This document shows, piece after piece, positions 9,906 through 18,174 of a stretch of DNA of 64,000 bases (position 1 is the first letter of the stretch; each line of letters opens with the position of its first letter). The translations under genes were made by a program, and so were the position numbers. The notes beneath the pieces were generated by a model. The model searched no databases. It saw only the letters and a list, made by a program, of their open reading frames with translations, and was not told the DNA's origin. This DNA is from Deltaproteobacteria bacterium (GTDB lineage Bacteria > Desulfobacterota > Desulfomonilia > UBA1062), in NCBI GenBank assembly GCA_029552245.1, contig JAKPDW010000025.1, forward strand, positions 62,001-126,000. Reading direction: 5' to 3'.

Positions 9906-11198
9906 ATGCATGACTTCGAGTACAACGCCTCGGGAGAGCTGTGCTGCGGTGCGTTGCCTCTTCGAGCGATAGCAGAAGAGGTCGGCACCCCGTTCTACTG
10001 CTACAGCCTGCCGACGCTCAAGAGGCACATACGGGCCTTCGAGGAGCCTCTCGCCGGCATCGATCACCAGACGTGCTTCGCCATGAAGGCCAACTCGAAC
10101 ATGGCCGTGCTCGCCCTCATGGCGAAGGAGGGGCTCGGCGCCGATGTGGTCTCGGGCGGGGAGCTCTTCCGCGCGCTCAAGGCCGGGATCCCCGCAACGA
10201 AGATCGTGTACTCCGGGGTGGGCAAGACGACCGAGGAGATCGACATGGCGATCTCCTCGGGCATCATGATGTTCAACATAGAGAGCTCCGAGGAGCTCTC
10301 TGTCATCAACGAGCGGGCGGGCGTCCTGGGGAGAAAGGCGCCCGTCTCCATCAGGGTGAACCCTGACGTGGATCCGCAGACCCACCCGTACATCTCCACC
10401 GGCCTGAAGAAGAACAAGTTCGGCATAGACATCGAGGCATCCGTGAGGCAGTACCAGGCGGCCAGCCGCATGGCCAACATAGAGATCGTGGGCATAGACT
10501 GTCACATCGGCAGCCAGCTCACGGATATCGCACCCTTCATCGACGCCATAGAGCGCCTCAAGACCCTCATAAGCGACTTGAGGCGCCTCGGGATAGGGTT
10601 TTCCTACCTCGACCTGGGCGGCGGGCTCGGCATAACGTACTCGACGGAGCAGCCTCCGCACCCGCGGGAATACGGCGCCGCGGTGATCGAGGCGGTGAAG
10701 GGGCTGGACCTGAAGCTCGTGTTCGAGCCCGGCAGGGTGATCGTCGGCAACGCGGGCGTTCTCGTCACGCGCGTGCTGTACCGGAAGGAGACCGCTGAAA
10801 AGACCTTCATCATTGTCGATGCAGGAATGAACGACCTCATCAGGCCCGCGCTCTACAACGCCTGGCACGAGATCGTCCCCCTCGAGAAGAAGTCCGGTCC
10901 CAAGGAGAGGGTCGACGTGGTGGGGCCCATATGCGAGTCGAGCGATTTCCTGGCGAAAGACAGGGATCTCGTGCGGCTCGGCCGCGGGGACCTCATCGCG
11001 GTCATGAGCGCGGGGGCCTACGGATTCACCATGGCGTCGAACTACAACTCGAGGCCCAAGCCGCCCGAGGTTCTGGTGGATGGCGAGAGATCATGTGTGG
11101 TAGTAAGGAGGCAGTCTTACGAGGATCTCGTCGCCGGAGAGGTCATCCCGGACGAGATGTTCGAGAGGGGGGAAACTCGATGTTCTCAGGTGCGATAG
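9906..11198 (+). CDS. lysA: Diaminopimelate decarboxylase
   Basis: This 430-residue PLP enzyme of alanine-racemase fold catalyses the last step of lysine synthesis. The PLP lysine is in CFAMKANSN, the HIGSQ and GGGLGI phosphate/PLP motifs follow, and the C-terminal active-site motif CESSDF is present. The ATG sits behind GGAGGAAAGGGG. Its 3' end overlaps dapA by 19 nt. Placing the terminal enzyme before dapA and dapB is usual for this gene order in deltaproteobacteria. Confidence 0.97.
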   Translation: MHDFEYNASGELCCGALPLRAIAEEVGTPFYCYSLPTLKRHIRAFEEPLAGIDHQTCFAMKANSNMAVLALMAKEGLGADVVSGGELFRALKAGIPATKIVYSGVGKTTEEIDMAISSGIMMFNIESSEELSVINERAGVLGRKAPVSIRVNPDVDPQTHPYISTGLKKNKFGIDIEASVRQYQAASRMANIEIVGIDCHIGSQLTDIAPFIDAIERLKTLISDLRRLGIGFSYLDLGGGLGITYSTEQPPHPREYGAAVIEAVKGLDLKLVFEPGRVIVGNAGVLVTRVLYRKETAEKTFIIVDAGMNDLIRPALYNAWHEIVPLEKKSGPKERVDVVGPICESSDFLAKDRDLVRLGRGDLIAVMSAGAYGFTMASNYNSRPKPPEVLVDGERSCVVVRRQSYEDLVAGEVIPDEMFERGETRCSQVR

Positions 11199-12052
11199 TC
11201 GCCATCGTCACGCCCTTTGACGGCGGCGGGATAGACGAGCCTGCGTACGCGCGTCTGATAGAGGACGTGATCGCAGGCGGCGTCAGCGGGATAGTGCCGT
11301 GCGGGACCACCGGGGAGTCGGCGACGCTGACTCACGAGGAGCACGAACGCCTCATCGATCTCACGGTGGATCTCGTGGCGGGCCGCGTGAAGGTGATCGC
11401 GGGTACGGGCTCCAACTCGACGGACGAGGCCGTGAGGCTGACGAGGCACGCGATGAAGGCCGGGGCCGATGCCGCCCTCCTGATCACGCCCTACTACAAC
11501 AAGCCCACCCAGAAGGGGCTCTACGAGCACTACAAGCAGGTGGCGGCGTCCTGCGACATCCCCCTGATCCTCTACAACGTGCCCGGTCGGACGGGTGTGA
11601 ACCTCGCCGCGGAGACGACGATCGAGCTCTCGAAGATAGACACCATAGTCGGCATCAAGGAGGCGAGCGGCGACCTGGTGAAGTGTTCGCAGATCGTGCG
11701 CGACACCCCTGGAGACTTCGCCGTGCTCTCGGGCGACGACGCGCTCAACTACCCCATCCTCTGCCTGGGGGGCAAGGGCGCGATATCCGTGACCGCGAAC
11801 GTGCTGCCCTCGAAGGTCTCGACGCTCTGCGACGCCTGGCTGAAGGGGGACGCCGAGACGGCGCGCACGATCCACCTCGATCTGCTGGAGATCAACCAGG
11901 CACTGTTCATCGAGACCAACCCGATCCCCGTGAAGACCGCCCTGGCGATGATGGGAAAGGTCAGGGAGGAGTTCAGGCTCCCCCTGTGCCCCATGTCCGG
12001 GGCGAACCGCGAGAGGCTCGCGTCCGTGCTCGCCCGGTACGGATGCATCTGA
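11180..12052 (+). CDS. dapA: 4-hydroxy-tetrahydrodipicolinate synthase
   Basis: This 290-residue TIM-barrel aldolase condenses pyruvate with aspartate semialdehyde. The PCGTTGES motif, the YYNKPTQKG loop with catalytic Tyr and the Schiff-base lysine in IVGIKEASGD are all present. The start at 11180 lies inside the end of lysA, behind AGAGGGGGGAAA. Length is standard. It is 22 nt upstream of dapB. Confidence 0.97.
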   Translation: MFSGAIVAIVTPFDGGGIDEPAYARLIEDVIAGGVSGIVPCGTTGESATLTHEEHERLIDLTVDLVAGRVKVIAGTGSNSTDEAVRLTRHAMKAGADAALLITPYYNKPTQKGLYEHYKQVAASCDIPLILYNVPGRTGVNLAAETTIELSKIDTIVGIKEASGDLVKCSQIVRDTPGDFAVLSGDDALNYPILCLGGKGAISVTANVLPSKVSTLCDAWLKGDAETARTIHLDLLEINQALFIETNPIPVKTALAMMGKVREEFRLPLCPMSGANRERLASVLARYGCI

Positions 12053-12074
12053 AGGGGAAGGCCCGGAGAGACCC

Positions 12075-12890
12075 ATGACGAGGATAGGCGTGGTCGGCAT
12101 AGGCGGGAGGATGGGCTCCGCCGTCGGGAGGCTCGTTCTGGCCGAGCGTGACCTGGAACTTGCAGGCGCTCTCGAGGCGCCGTCCCACCCCTTCGTGGGC
12201 AGGGACGCGGGAGAGGTCCTCGGCGTGGGGGCCGTGGGCGTGAGGGTGAGCGGTCAGGTGGACGAGGCGTTCGGCCCGTGCGATTGCATCGTGGACTTCT
12301 CGTTGCCGGCCGTGACCCTCGGCGTTGCCCGGTACGCCAGCGGCGCGAGAAAGGCGATGGTCATCGGGACCACGGGGTTCACGGACGAGGAGAAAAGGGT
12401 CCTGGAGGCCTGCGCGCAGAGGGTCCCCATCGTGCTGTCCCCCAACATGAGCGTCGGGGTGAACGTCCTGTTGAGGGTCGTGGAGGAACTCGGCCGGGTG
12501 CTCGACGACACCTACGACGCGGAGATCGTGGAGGCCCACCACAGGATGAAGAAGGACGCACCCTCGGGGACGGCGCTGGCGCTGGCACAGGCCCTGGCAC
12601 AGGGCAGGGGCGTGGAACTCTCGCAGAGGGCCCGGTTTTCCCGCCAGGGGATCATCGGGGAGAGGCCGGTGGGAGAGATCGGCATCCAGACGGTTCGGGC
12701 CGGCGACATCGTGGGCGATCACACCGTGATCTTTGCAGGCCCGGGCGAGCGCATCGAGATCACCCACAGGGCGCACACCCGCGAAAACTTCGCGCGCGGG
12801 GCCGTCAGGGCCGCCCTGTGGATCACGTCCAGGCCCGCCGGGCTGTATACCATGAAGGACGTACTGGGTTTCGAGCATGGTCGTCGGTAG
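12075..12890 (+). CDS. dapB: 4-hydroxy-tetrahydrodipicolinate reductase
   Basis: This 271-residue NAD(P)H-dependent reductase makes tetrahydrodipicolinate. The nucleotide-binding motif GIGGRMGSAVGRL starts at residue 5, and the catalytic EAHHRMKKDAPSGTA signature is in the second half. Its 3' end overlaps the next gene by 14 nt. The later diaminopimelate step (dapL or the succinylase route) is not encoded in this window. Confidence 0.97.
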   Translation: MTRIGVVGIGGRMGSAVGRLVLAERDLELAGALEAPSHPFVGRDAGEVLGVGAVGVRVSGQVDEAFGPCDCIVDFSLPAVTLGVARYASGARKAMVIGTTGFTDEEKRVLEACAQRVPIVLSPNMSVGVNVLLRVVEELGRVLDDTYDAEIVEAHHRMKKDAPSGTALALAQALAQGRGVELSQRARFSRQGIIGERPVGEIGIQTVRAGDIVGDHTVIFAGPGERIEITHRAHTRENFARGAVRAALWITSRPAGLYTMKDVLGFEHGRR

Positions 12891-13620
12891 GTGCATCACC
12901 AGGACGGGGGAGAGGGCCTGGTTCTGCTCGGAAGACAGGGTGACCTTCCGTCGGTGGGACCCGGAGACCTTCGACAAGGGGGGGGAGCTCGCCGTGGAGA
13001 GGCTCCTGGCCCCTGTCGAGCCCGGGAAGATCGTGGCCGTGGGGCTCAATTACCGTGACCACGCAAGGGAACTGGGCCTGAGCCTCCCGGATGAGCCCAT
13101 CCTCTTCATGAAGCCGTCCACGAGCGTCATCGGCCCCGGGGACGCGATCGTCCACCCGCCCATGGCAGGCCGGCTCGACTACGAGGCGGAGCTCGCGATC
13201 GTCATCAAGAAGCGGTGCAGAAACGTGGACAGATCCAGCGCACCCGAGTACATCCTCGGGTACACGTGCTTCAACGACGTCACCGCGCGCGACCTCCAGG
13301 CAAAGGACGGCCAGTGGACACGCGCCAAGTCCTTCGACACGTTCGCACCCATCGGGCCGTGGGTGGATCTCTCGGTAGGGGATCCGCACGGTCTCGCCAT
13401 CACGGCGAGCCTGAACGGGAGGGTCGTGCAGGAGTCGAACACCAAGAACCTCGTGTTCGACTGTTTCGAGCTCGTGGCGTTCGTCTCGTCCGTCATGACG
13501 CTCATGCCCTTCGACGTGATCGCGACCGGCACGCCCTCGGGGATCGGCCCCATGAACAAGGGCGACGAGATCTGCGTCACTGTCGAACACATAGGCACGC
13601 TGAGAAACCACGTGGAATGA
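12877..13620 (+). CDS. Fumarylacetoacetate hydrolase-family protein
   Basis: This 247-residue protein has the FAH-family core: GLNYRDHA near the start of the catalytic domain, the metal-binding acidic residues in DYEAELAIVI, NDVTARDLQ, and the ending TGTPSGIGPM. Members act as hydrolases, decarboxylases or isomerases on beta-keto or hydroxymuconate-type compounds, including oxaloacetate decarboxylases/tautomerases. The substrate cannot be chosen from sequence alone. It is translationally coupled to dapB (overlap 14 nt) and folK (ATGA overlap), so it is part of the biosynthetic operon. Confidence 0.88.
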   Translation: MVVGRCITRTGERAWFCSEDRVTFRRWDPETFDKGGELAVERLLAPVEPGKIVAVGLNYRDHARELGLSLPDEPILFMKPSTSVIGPGDAIVHPPMAGRLDYEAELAIVIKKRCRNVDRSSAPEYILGYTCFNDVTARDLQAKDGQWTRAKSFDTFAPIGPWVDLSVGDPHGLAITASLNGRVVQESNTKNLVFDCFELVAFVSSVMTLMPFDVIATGTPSGIGPMNKGDEICVTVEHIGTLRNHVE

Positions 13621-14102
13621 TAAGAGGATACCTCGGCATCGGTTCCAACGAGGGCGACAGGGCCCTGCATCTCGCCCTTGCGAGAGAGGAGCTTCAGGCC
13701 AGGGGAGTGACCATCGGCCGCGTCTCGAGGGTGTACGAGACCGTGCCGGTTGAGGTGCCGGGCCCCCAGCGTCCATACTACAACATGGTTGCGGAATTCA
13801 CGTTTCGGGGAGGGCCGCTGGGACTCCTCGACGTGTGCCTGGAGGTGGAGAGGGCCCTGGGAAGGCGCAGGCCCTACAAGAACGCGCCGAGGACCGTGGA
13901 CATCGACATCCTGTTCATAGAGGGCAGGCGCATCAAGGGGCCCCGCCTCGAGGTCCCTCACCCGAGGATGGAAAAGCGGGCGTTCGTCGTCCATCCCCTT
14001 GCAGAGATCGCACCGGGCTTTATCCTTCCCAGTGGGAAGAAGGCCGAGGAGGTGAGGGACGAGCTCGGGGGGGCGGACATTGTCCGGGTGATCGGCGCCT
14101 AG
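13617..14102 (+). CDS. folK: 2-amino-4-hydroxy-6-hydroxymethyldihydropteridine pyrophosphokinase
   Basis: This 161-residue enzyme transfers pyrophosphate from ATP to the pterin in folate synthesis. Its signatures are GIGSNEGDR at the N-terminus, YYNMVAEF, and the ATP/Mg motif RTVDIDILFI with LEVPHPRM behind it. Length matches HPPK. The start overlaps the preceding stop (ATGA). It is the last small biosynthetic gene before the kinase gene 12 nt downstream. Confidence 0.95.
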   Translation: MIRGYLGIGSNEGDRALHLALAREELQARGVTIGRVSRVYETVPVEVPGPQRPYYNMVAEFTFRGGPLGLLDVCLEVERALGRRRPYKNAPRTVDIDILFIEGRRIKGPRLEVPHPRMEKRAFVVHPLAEIAPGFILPSGKKAEEVRDELGGADIVRVIGA

Positions 14103-14114
14103 TCCGGGAAAGAC

Positions 14115-15614
14115 ATGGAAGGTCAAACGACCAGAAAGTGGAAGATCCTGTTCGCGGACGACAACCGCGAGCTGAACGACGCCATGCGGCAGATCTTCGG
14201 CGAGCACGGCTTCGACGTGGTGCAGGCCTTCGACGGTGACGAGGCGTTCGAAGTCTACTGTTCGGAGAGGCCCGACCTGGTGTTCCTCGATTACCTCATG
14301 CCCAAGATGGACGGGGTGGACGTGCTCGAAGAGATCATGGCCGTTGACCCCCATGCCCTCGTCGTGTTCATCACGGGAGAGGGTTCCGAGGACACGGCGG
14401 TCCAGGCCATGAAGGCCGGGGCGAAGGATTACGTGACAAAGCCGTTCTCCATTCAGTACCTGATCCACATCGCCAGGAAGTTCATCAGGGAACACGAGCT
14501 CGTGATGGAGAACGCCAGGCTCAGGGAGAAGGCCGAATCCTACCGGGACAGCCTGGTCACCATCACGGAGACCATGGGTGAGGCGGTCATCACCATCGAC
14601 GCCCAGGGTAGGATCCAGTTCATGAACCTCATGGCCAAGAAGCTCTGGGGGCCTTCTGAAGAAATGCAGGGAAAGCCCGTCGACGTGCTGGTGCCTGACC
14701 CGAACGTGAACCTCTATGCCGAGATCAAGGAGTCGACGGGCGCGCAGGAAGGCCACTACCAGAACGAGTACACCTTCAGGAAGGCCGACGGCGGGATCTT
14801 CCTGGGTCTCTTGAGCGCCTCGTCGCTCAAGGGGGCGGGCGGCATGGGGGACATCGTGCTCGTGATAAGGGATCTCACCGACATCGAGATGATGCGCAGG
14901 CAGGTGATCAACGCGGAGAAGCTCGCTTCTCTGGGCAAGGTGGTGGAAGGCGTCGCGCACGAAATCAGGAACTCCCTGACGTCCCTGGGAGGGTTTTCAC
15001 GCCGCCTGAGCCGTTCCGTGGACGAGAACTCGGCCGAGAAGGTCTACGTGGACTACATCATCGAGGACGTCAAGAGGCTGGAATCCATGATCCTGGACAT
15101 CGAGGAATACGTCAACTACACGAAGATCCACCGTCCGAACTACGCGCCCACACACATTGAGGACGTGATCGAGAACGCACTCATAAAGACCTTCGGTTCC
15201 GGGAAGTTCAGCCAGGTGACCTACACCGTGAACATAGCCCCCGGCATTGAGGACATTTACGCCGACCACGACTTCCTGGTGGAGGCCTTCTGGCATCTCT
15301 TCGTGAACGCGTGCGAGTCGATGGACGGGAAGGGGACGCTGAAGGTGGACGTGACCTCGCATCCCAACTACGTGATCGTTGACGTCATCGACACCGGCAA
15401 GGGGATACCCAGCAGCGAGATCAAGGAGATCTTCAACCCGTTCTACACGAGCAAGGCAAGGGGCGCCGGGCTCGGGCTGTCGAAGGTGTACATGATCATC
15501 GAGGAACACGGCGGGTTCATAACGGTGAACAGCGTCGTCAACGAGGGCACGAGGATGAGGGTGTTCCTCTCGAAGCGCCGGGGACACGGGCCCGTGATCC
15601 CCAAGGGGGCCTGA
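14115..15614 (+). CDS. Receiver-PAS-histidine kinase signalling protein
   Basis: This 499-residue soluble kinase has an N-terminal receiver domain (phosphoacceptor Asp59 in LVFLDYLMPKMDG, Lys in VTKPF), then a PAS domain (about 140-260). A HisKA domain follows (H-box EGVAHEIRNSL, His282), then a HATPase_c domain with DTGKGIP and GAGLGLSKVY. The receiver-first order suggests that phosphorylation of the receiver by another kinase tunes activity. No transmembrane segment is seen. No separate output regulator lies beside it. The signal is unknown; it follows folK closely and may be co-transcribed. Confidence 0.92.
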   Translation: MEGQTTRKWKILFADDNRELNDAMRQIFGEHGFDVVQAFDGDEAFEVYCSERPDLVFLDYLMPKMDGVDVLEEIMAVDPHALVVFITGEGSEDTAVQAMKAGAKDYVTKPFSIQYLIHIARKFIREHELVMENARLREKAESYRDSLVTITETMGEAVITIDAQGRIQFMNLMAKKLWGPSEEMQGKPVDVLVPDPNVNLYAEIKESTGAQEGHYQNEYTFRKADGGIFLGLLSASSLKGAGGMGDIVLVIRDLTDIEMMRRQVINAEKLASLGKVVEGVAHEIRNSLTSLGGFSRRLSRSVDENSAEKVYVDYIIEDVKRLESMILDIEEYVNYTKIHRPNYAPTHIEDVIENALIKTFGSGKFSQVTYTVNIAPGIEDIYADHDFLVEAFWHLFVNACESMDGKGTLKVDVTSHPNYVIVDVIDTGKGIPSSEIKEIFNPFYTSKARGAGLGLSKVYMIIEEHGGFITVNSVVNEGTRMRVFLSKRRGHGPVIPKGA

Positions 15615-15626
15615 GGGGACTCGGGT

Positions 15627-16295
15627 ATGGGTACGATATTGAAATATTCAAAAAAATGCCCCCTGATGACGATATACCATGGTATGCAGAGGCTTAAGGT
15701 TTTCTTGGTGTGCATGGTTGCAGCCGCGACGTTGTATCCAGGGGCCGCCGAGGCGGACATTTACATGAGGCGGGGCCCGGACGGGACCCTTCACTTCAGC
15801 AACTGCCCCATGGGGACGGATTGGAAGCTCTACGCCCGGGAGAACAAGAAGCAGTACCGGTACGCCTCCTACCCTTCCCGAACGAGGAACCCGTACCCGC
15901 CCGCCGGGTACGAGGAGCTCATCACCAGCGCTGCAAGGACCTACGGGCTCAACCCGAGGATCATCAGGAGCGTCATCGAGGTGGAGTCGGGGTTCAATCC
16001 CTTTGCTCGATCGCCCAAGGGCGCGATGGGTCTCATGCAGATCATGCCGCAGACGGCCTACGACCTCGGCTTGAACGACCCCTGGGACCCGGCGGAGAAC
16101 ATAGCCGCGGGCACGAGGTACCTTTCGTGGCTGCTGAGGAAGTACAACGGGAACCTCCAGCTCGCTCTCGCGGCGTACAACGCGGGTCCGTCGGCCGTGG
16201 ACGCATACGGCGGAATTCCTCCCTACCAGGAAACCACGGAGTATGTTAAGAACGTCCTCGCGAGAATCTTCGAGGGGGGAAGTTCCTTTCAATGA
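15627..16295 (+). CDS. Soluble lytic murein transglycosylase (SLT, GH23)
   Basis: This protein of up to 222 residues is exported and cleaves peptidoglycan glycan strands. The catalytic Glu is in [11 protein letters not shown], followed by [19 protein letters not shown] and [13 protein letters not shown], all hallmarks of the SLT domain. After the signal peptide a short DUF4124-like segment ([17 protein letters not shown]) precedes it. Start is uncertain: ATG 15627 has GAGGGG upstream, while ATG 15684 would give a more compact signal peptide ([15 protein letters not shown]). The 3' end overlaps pgsA (ATGA). Confidence 0.93.
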   Translation: MGTILKYSKKCPLMTIYHGMQRLKVFLVCMVAAATLYPGAAEADIYMRRGPDGTLHFSNCPMGTDWKLYARENKKQYRYASYPSRTRNPYPPAGYEELITSAARTYGLNPRIIRSVIEVESGFNPFARSPKGAMGLMQIMPQTAYDLGLNDPWDPAENIAAGTRYLSWLLRKYNGNLQLALAAYNAGPSAVDAYGGIPPYQETTEYVKNVLARIFEGGSSFQ

Positions 16296-16840
16296 ACATA
16301 TCGAATGCCTTGACCGTGTCCAGGATCGCGATGGTCCCGGTCATTGCGCTGGCCCTTGTACGTGACGATCCCATCCTGTCGTTCTTCGCGGCCGCCGTCT
16401 TCTCCGTGGCCATGGTCACCGACTACCTCGACGGCTTTTTCGCCAGGAAGCTCCACATAGAGTCGGATCTCGGCAAGCTCCTCGACCCCCTTGCAGACAA
16501 GTTCCTGATCGTCACGGTCCTCATCATGCTCATCCAGCTGGGGAGAGTGCCTGCGTGGATGGTCGCGGTGATCGTGGGCCGTGAGCTCGCGGTGACCGGG
16601 CTCAGGAGCATCGCCGCGGAGAAGCACATCGTCATCCCGGCGGACTGGCTGGGCAAGTACAAGACCGCCTTCCAGTGCGTCGCCCTCATCCCCCTGCTCG
16701 TGCATCACCCCATCCCCCTGCCTGTGCTCTCGAGGCTCCAGTTCCAGGAGGCGGGGGAGTTCTTCCTGTGGGTGGCCATGTTCTTCTCGATCTGGTCCGG
16801 CGTGGAGTACTTCGTCGGGTACGCGCGAGCAGGCTCGTAG
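16292..16840 (+). CDS. pgsA: CDP-diacylglycerol-glycerol-3-phosphate 3-phosphatidyltransferase
   Basis: This 182-residue polytopic membrane enzyme makes phosphatidylglycerol phosphate. The CDP-alcohol phosphotransferase signature D-x2-DG-x2-AR-x8-G-x3-D-x3-D is complete (starting [10 protein letters not shown] and ending [11 protein letters not shown]). It begins within the stop of the transglycosylase gene. Its last 100 nt or so have a degenerate copy at 20270-20380. Confidence 0.94.
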   Translation: MNISNALTVSRIAMVPVIALALVRDDPILSFFAAAVFSVAMVTDYLDGFFARKLHIESDLGKLLDPLADKFLIVTVLIMLIQLGRVPAWMVAVIVGRELAVTGLRSIAAEKHIVIPADWLGKYKTAFQCVALIPLLVHHPIPLPVLSRLQFQEAGEFFLWVAMFFSIWSGVEYFVGYARAGS

Positions 16841-16851
16841 GCCTGCCTGTC
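16834..16851. terminator. Short stem-loop between convergent pgsA and C_GCAxxG gene
   Basis: A perfect 6-bp inverted repeat, GCAGGC and GCCTGC with the loop TCGTAG, overlaps the pgsA stop codon in the 18-nt space between the convergent genes. There is no T-tract, so a shared weak terminator is only a suggestion. Confidence 0.3.
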
Positions 16852-16858
16852 TCCGCGC

Positions 16859-17374
16859 TCAGCCCTCGGTGTCGGACGCTCTCTTCTCGAGGATGATCTC
16901 GACGGTCATGCGGGCGACCTCCCCGACCACGTCCGAGCACGTGTTCAGCATCCCGGCCTTGAAGGCGGCCTCGAGTTCCGCCGGCTCGTAGAGGTTGTAG
17001 AACCTGCCGAAGAACTTCTGCTGGAGATCGCGGCACCTCACCGTGCCGTATCTCTCCACGAACCGGTCGCGCAGCTTCTTGGCCAAGAGGTTGGCCTCCA
17101 CGAGTCTCATGATGTCCGCAAAATCCTTCTTTTCCCTTCCGTAGAGATAGCCGATCGCGAGGGTGCCGCCCGAGAGCGCACCGCAATGGCCGTCGCCGGT
17201 GAGCCCGACGCCGTCCGCAAGGGCAGTGGCCGCCTTGAACACCGCCTCGTCCTCGATCCCCAGCACCTCGAACACGGCCGCGAGCGTGCACTGTGGGCAG
17301 CCCCCGTTCGCCATCTCGTAGTTCTTCCCCAGCTCGAATGCCCTGTCCAGACTCTCTCGACGTCTCTCTTCCAT
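16859..17374 (-). CDS. C_GCAxxG_C_C family protein (redox-associated)
   Basis: This protein of 171 residues has the spaced-cysteine pattern of the C_GCAxxG_C_C family: NGGCPQCTLAAVFEVLG, then GDGHCGALSGGTLAIGYLYG, and further Cys residues in TVRCRDL and NTCSDVVGE. The family is common in anaerobes and is thought to bind metal or do redox chemistry, but its function is not established. ATG at 17374 follows a strong AGGGAGGGGG ribosome-binding site; the frame is open further upstream but that extension has no family similarity. It is divergent from the CoA-transferase gene. Confidence 0.82.
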   Translation of the reverse strand: MEERRRESLDRAFELGKNYEMANGGCPQCTLAAVFEVLGIEDEAVFKAATALADGVGLTGDGHCGALSGGTLAIGYLYGREKKDFADIMRLVEANLLAKKLRDRFVERYGTVRCRDLQQKFFGRFYNLYEPAELEAAFKAGMLNTCSDVVGEVARMTVEIILEKRASDTEG

Positions 17375-18174
17375 GGCCCCCTCCCTTTGCCGCTCGCACC
17401 GTGAAGGCGCAATCCTTCTCCCAGCGTCTCCCGCGAAGACAGGGATCCCGCCGCGCCGTGACGGGCCCCGCCACAGGCCGGGCGCGTCATCCCCCTCGAC
17501 CCAGCCACCCCCTTGCACAACTGTACCACAGGAAAGATAGGCCATGAAGACCGGGCTTCGGCACCGGTTTCCATGGGGAAGCAAGCGGCGGTCTCTCCTC
17601 CGGGATTGCACGAAGCCAGGGCGTACGTCCTTGGGCAGAGGTGCCGTGCGGACACCCTCGGACAAGCGGGGAAGGTCCCTTCAGCCGTGACGGCGGGGAT
17701 GCACGGACTTGGCGCGCGCAGGATACACCCGGGCCCACGACGGCCGAACCTGGCCCCACAAGGGCACGCGCACCATGCTTTGTCCTACCCGTACAGCATG
17801 GCCCGCGGTCTTGTCCCAGAGAGGGGGTACAGGAAGCGCCCCACCCTCCAGGCGTCCTGCCCGCCTTCGCCGCCTGTGTCCTCGTGACAGACCGAATCCC
17901 CTCCCGTCGCCACAGCACCGGGAGGCGCCGGGCAAGGAGCGAGCCGGGCACTTCCCCGGCCCCTTTGGGCCGTGATTTACCCGGGCGGGCCTCGTTGCCG
18001 CGGGATGCGCCGACGACCCGATCGGTGCATCCCGCTTCGCCACGGGCTCCTCGGTGCACGCCGGGTACAGGCCTTGCTTCTGTCACGATCGCCGTTATTT
18101 CAGAGGTGGAGGCGAGACATCCGCACGGTACCGCGCCTCCACCCTTCACGGACGCGACAGGCAGGGAAAGGATC
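17375..18174. other. 800-nt divergent intergenic region without a recognisable gene
   Basis: Frames crossing this stretch are long only because of high GC, and none shows family motifs or a convincing start. It contains an inverted repeat (18000-18035) and a smaller one, CCATGCT/AGCATGG, around 17775-17803. It must hold the promoters of the two divergent genes, but no consensus -35/-10 pair was found. Confidence 0.5.
18000..18035. repeat. Inverted repeat with internal palindrome
   Basis: GCGGGATGC (18000-18008) and GCATCCCGC (18027-18035) are perfect 9-nt arms. The 18-nt spacer contains the palindrome CCGATCGG. It lies about 140 nt before the CoA-transferase start and could be an operator or an RNA hairpin in its leader. 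Confidence 0.6.

Noticed and set aside
7994-9988. 664-codon minus-strand frame opposite argH and the lipoprotein gene
   Set aside because: It runs antisense to clear enzymes, has no family motif and arises from high GC at third positions.
17641-18174. Upstream extension of the CoA-transferase frame
   Set aside because: The extension is low-complexity GC-driven sequence without similarity to the family, which begins at 18175.
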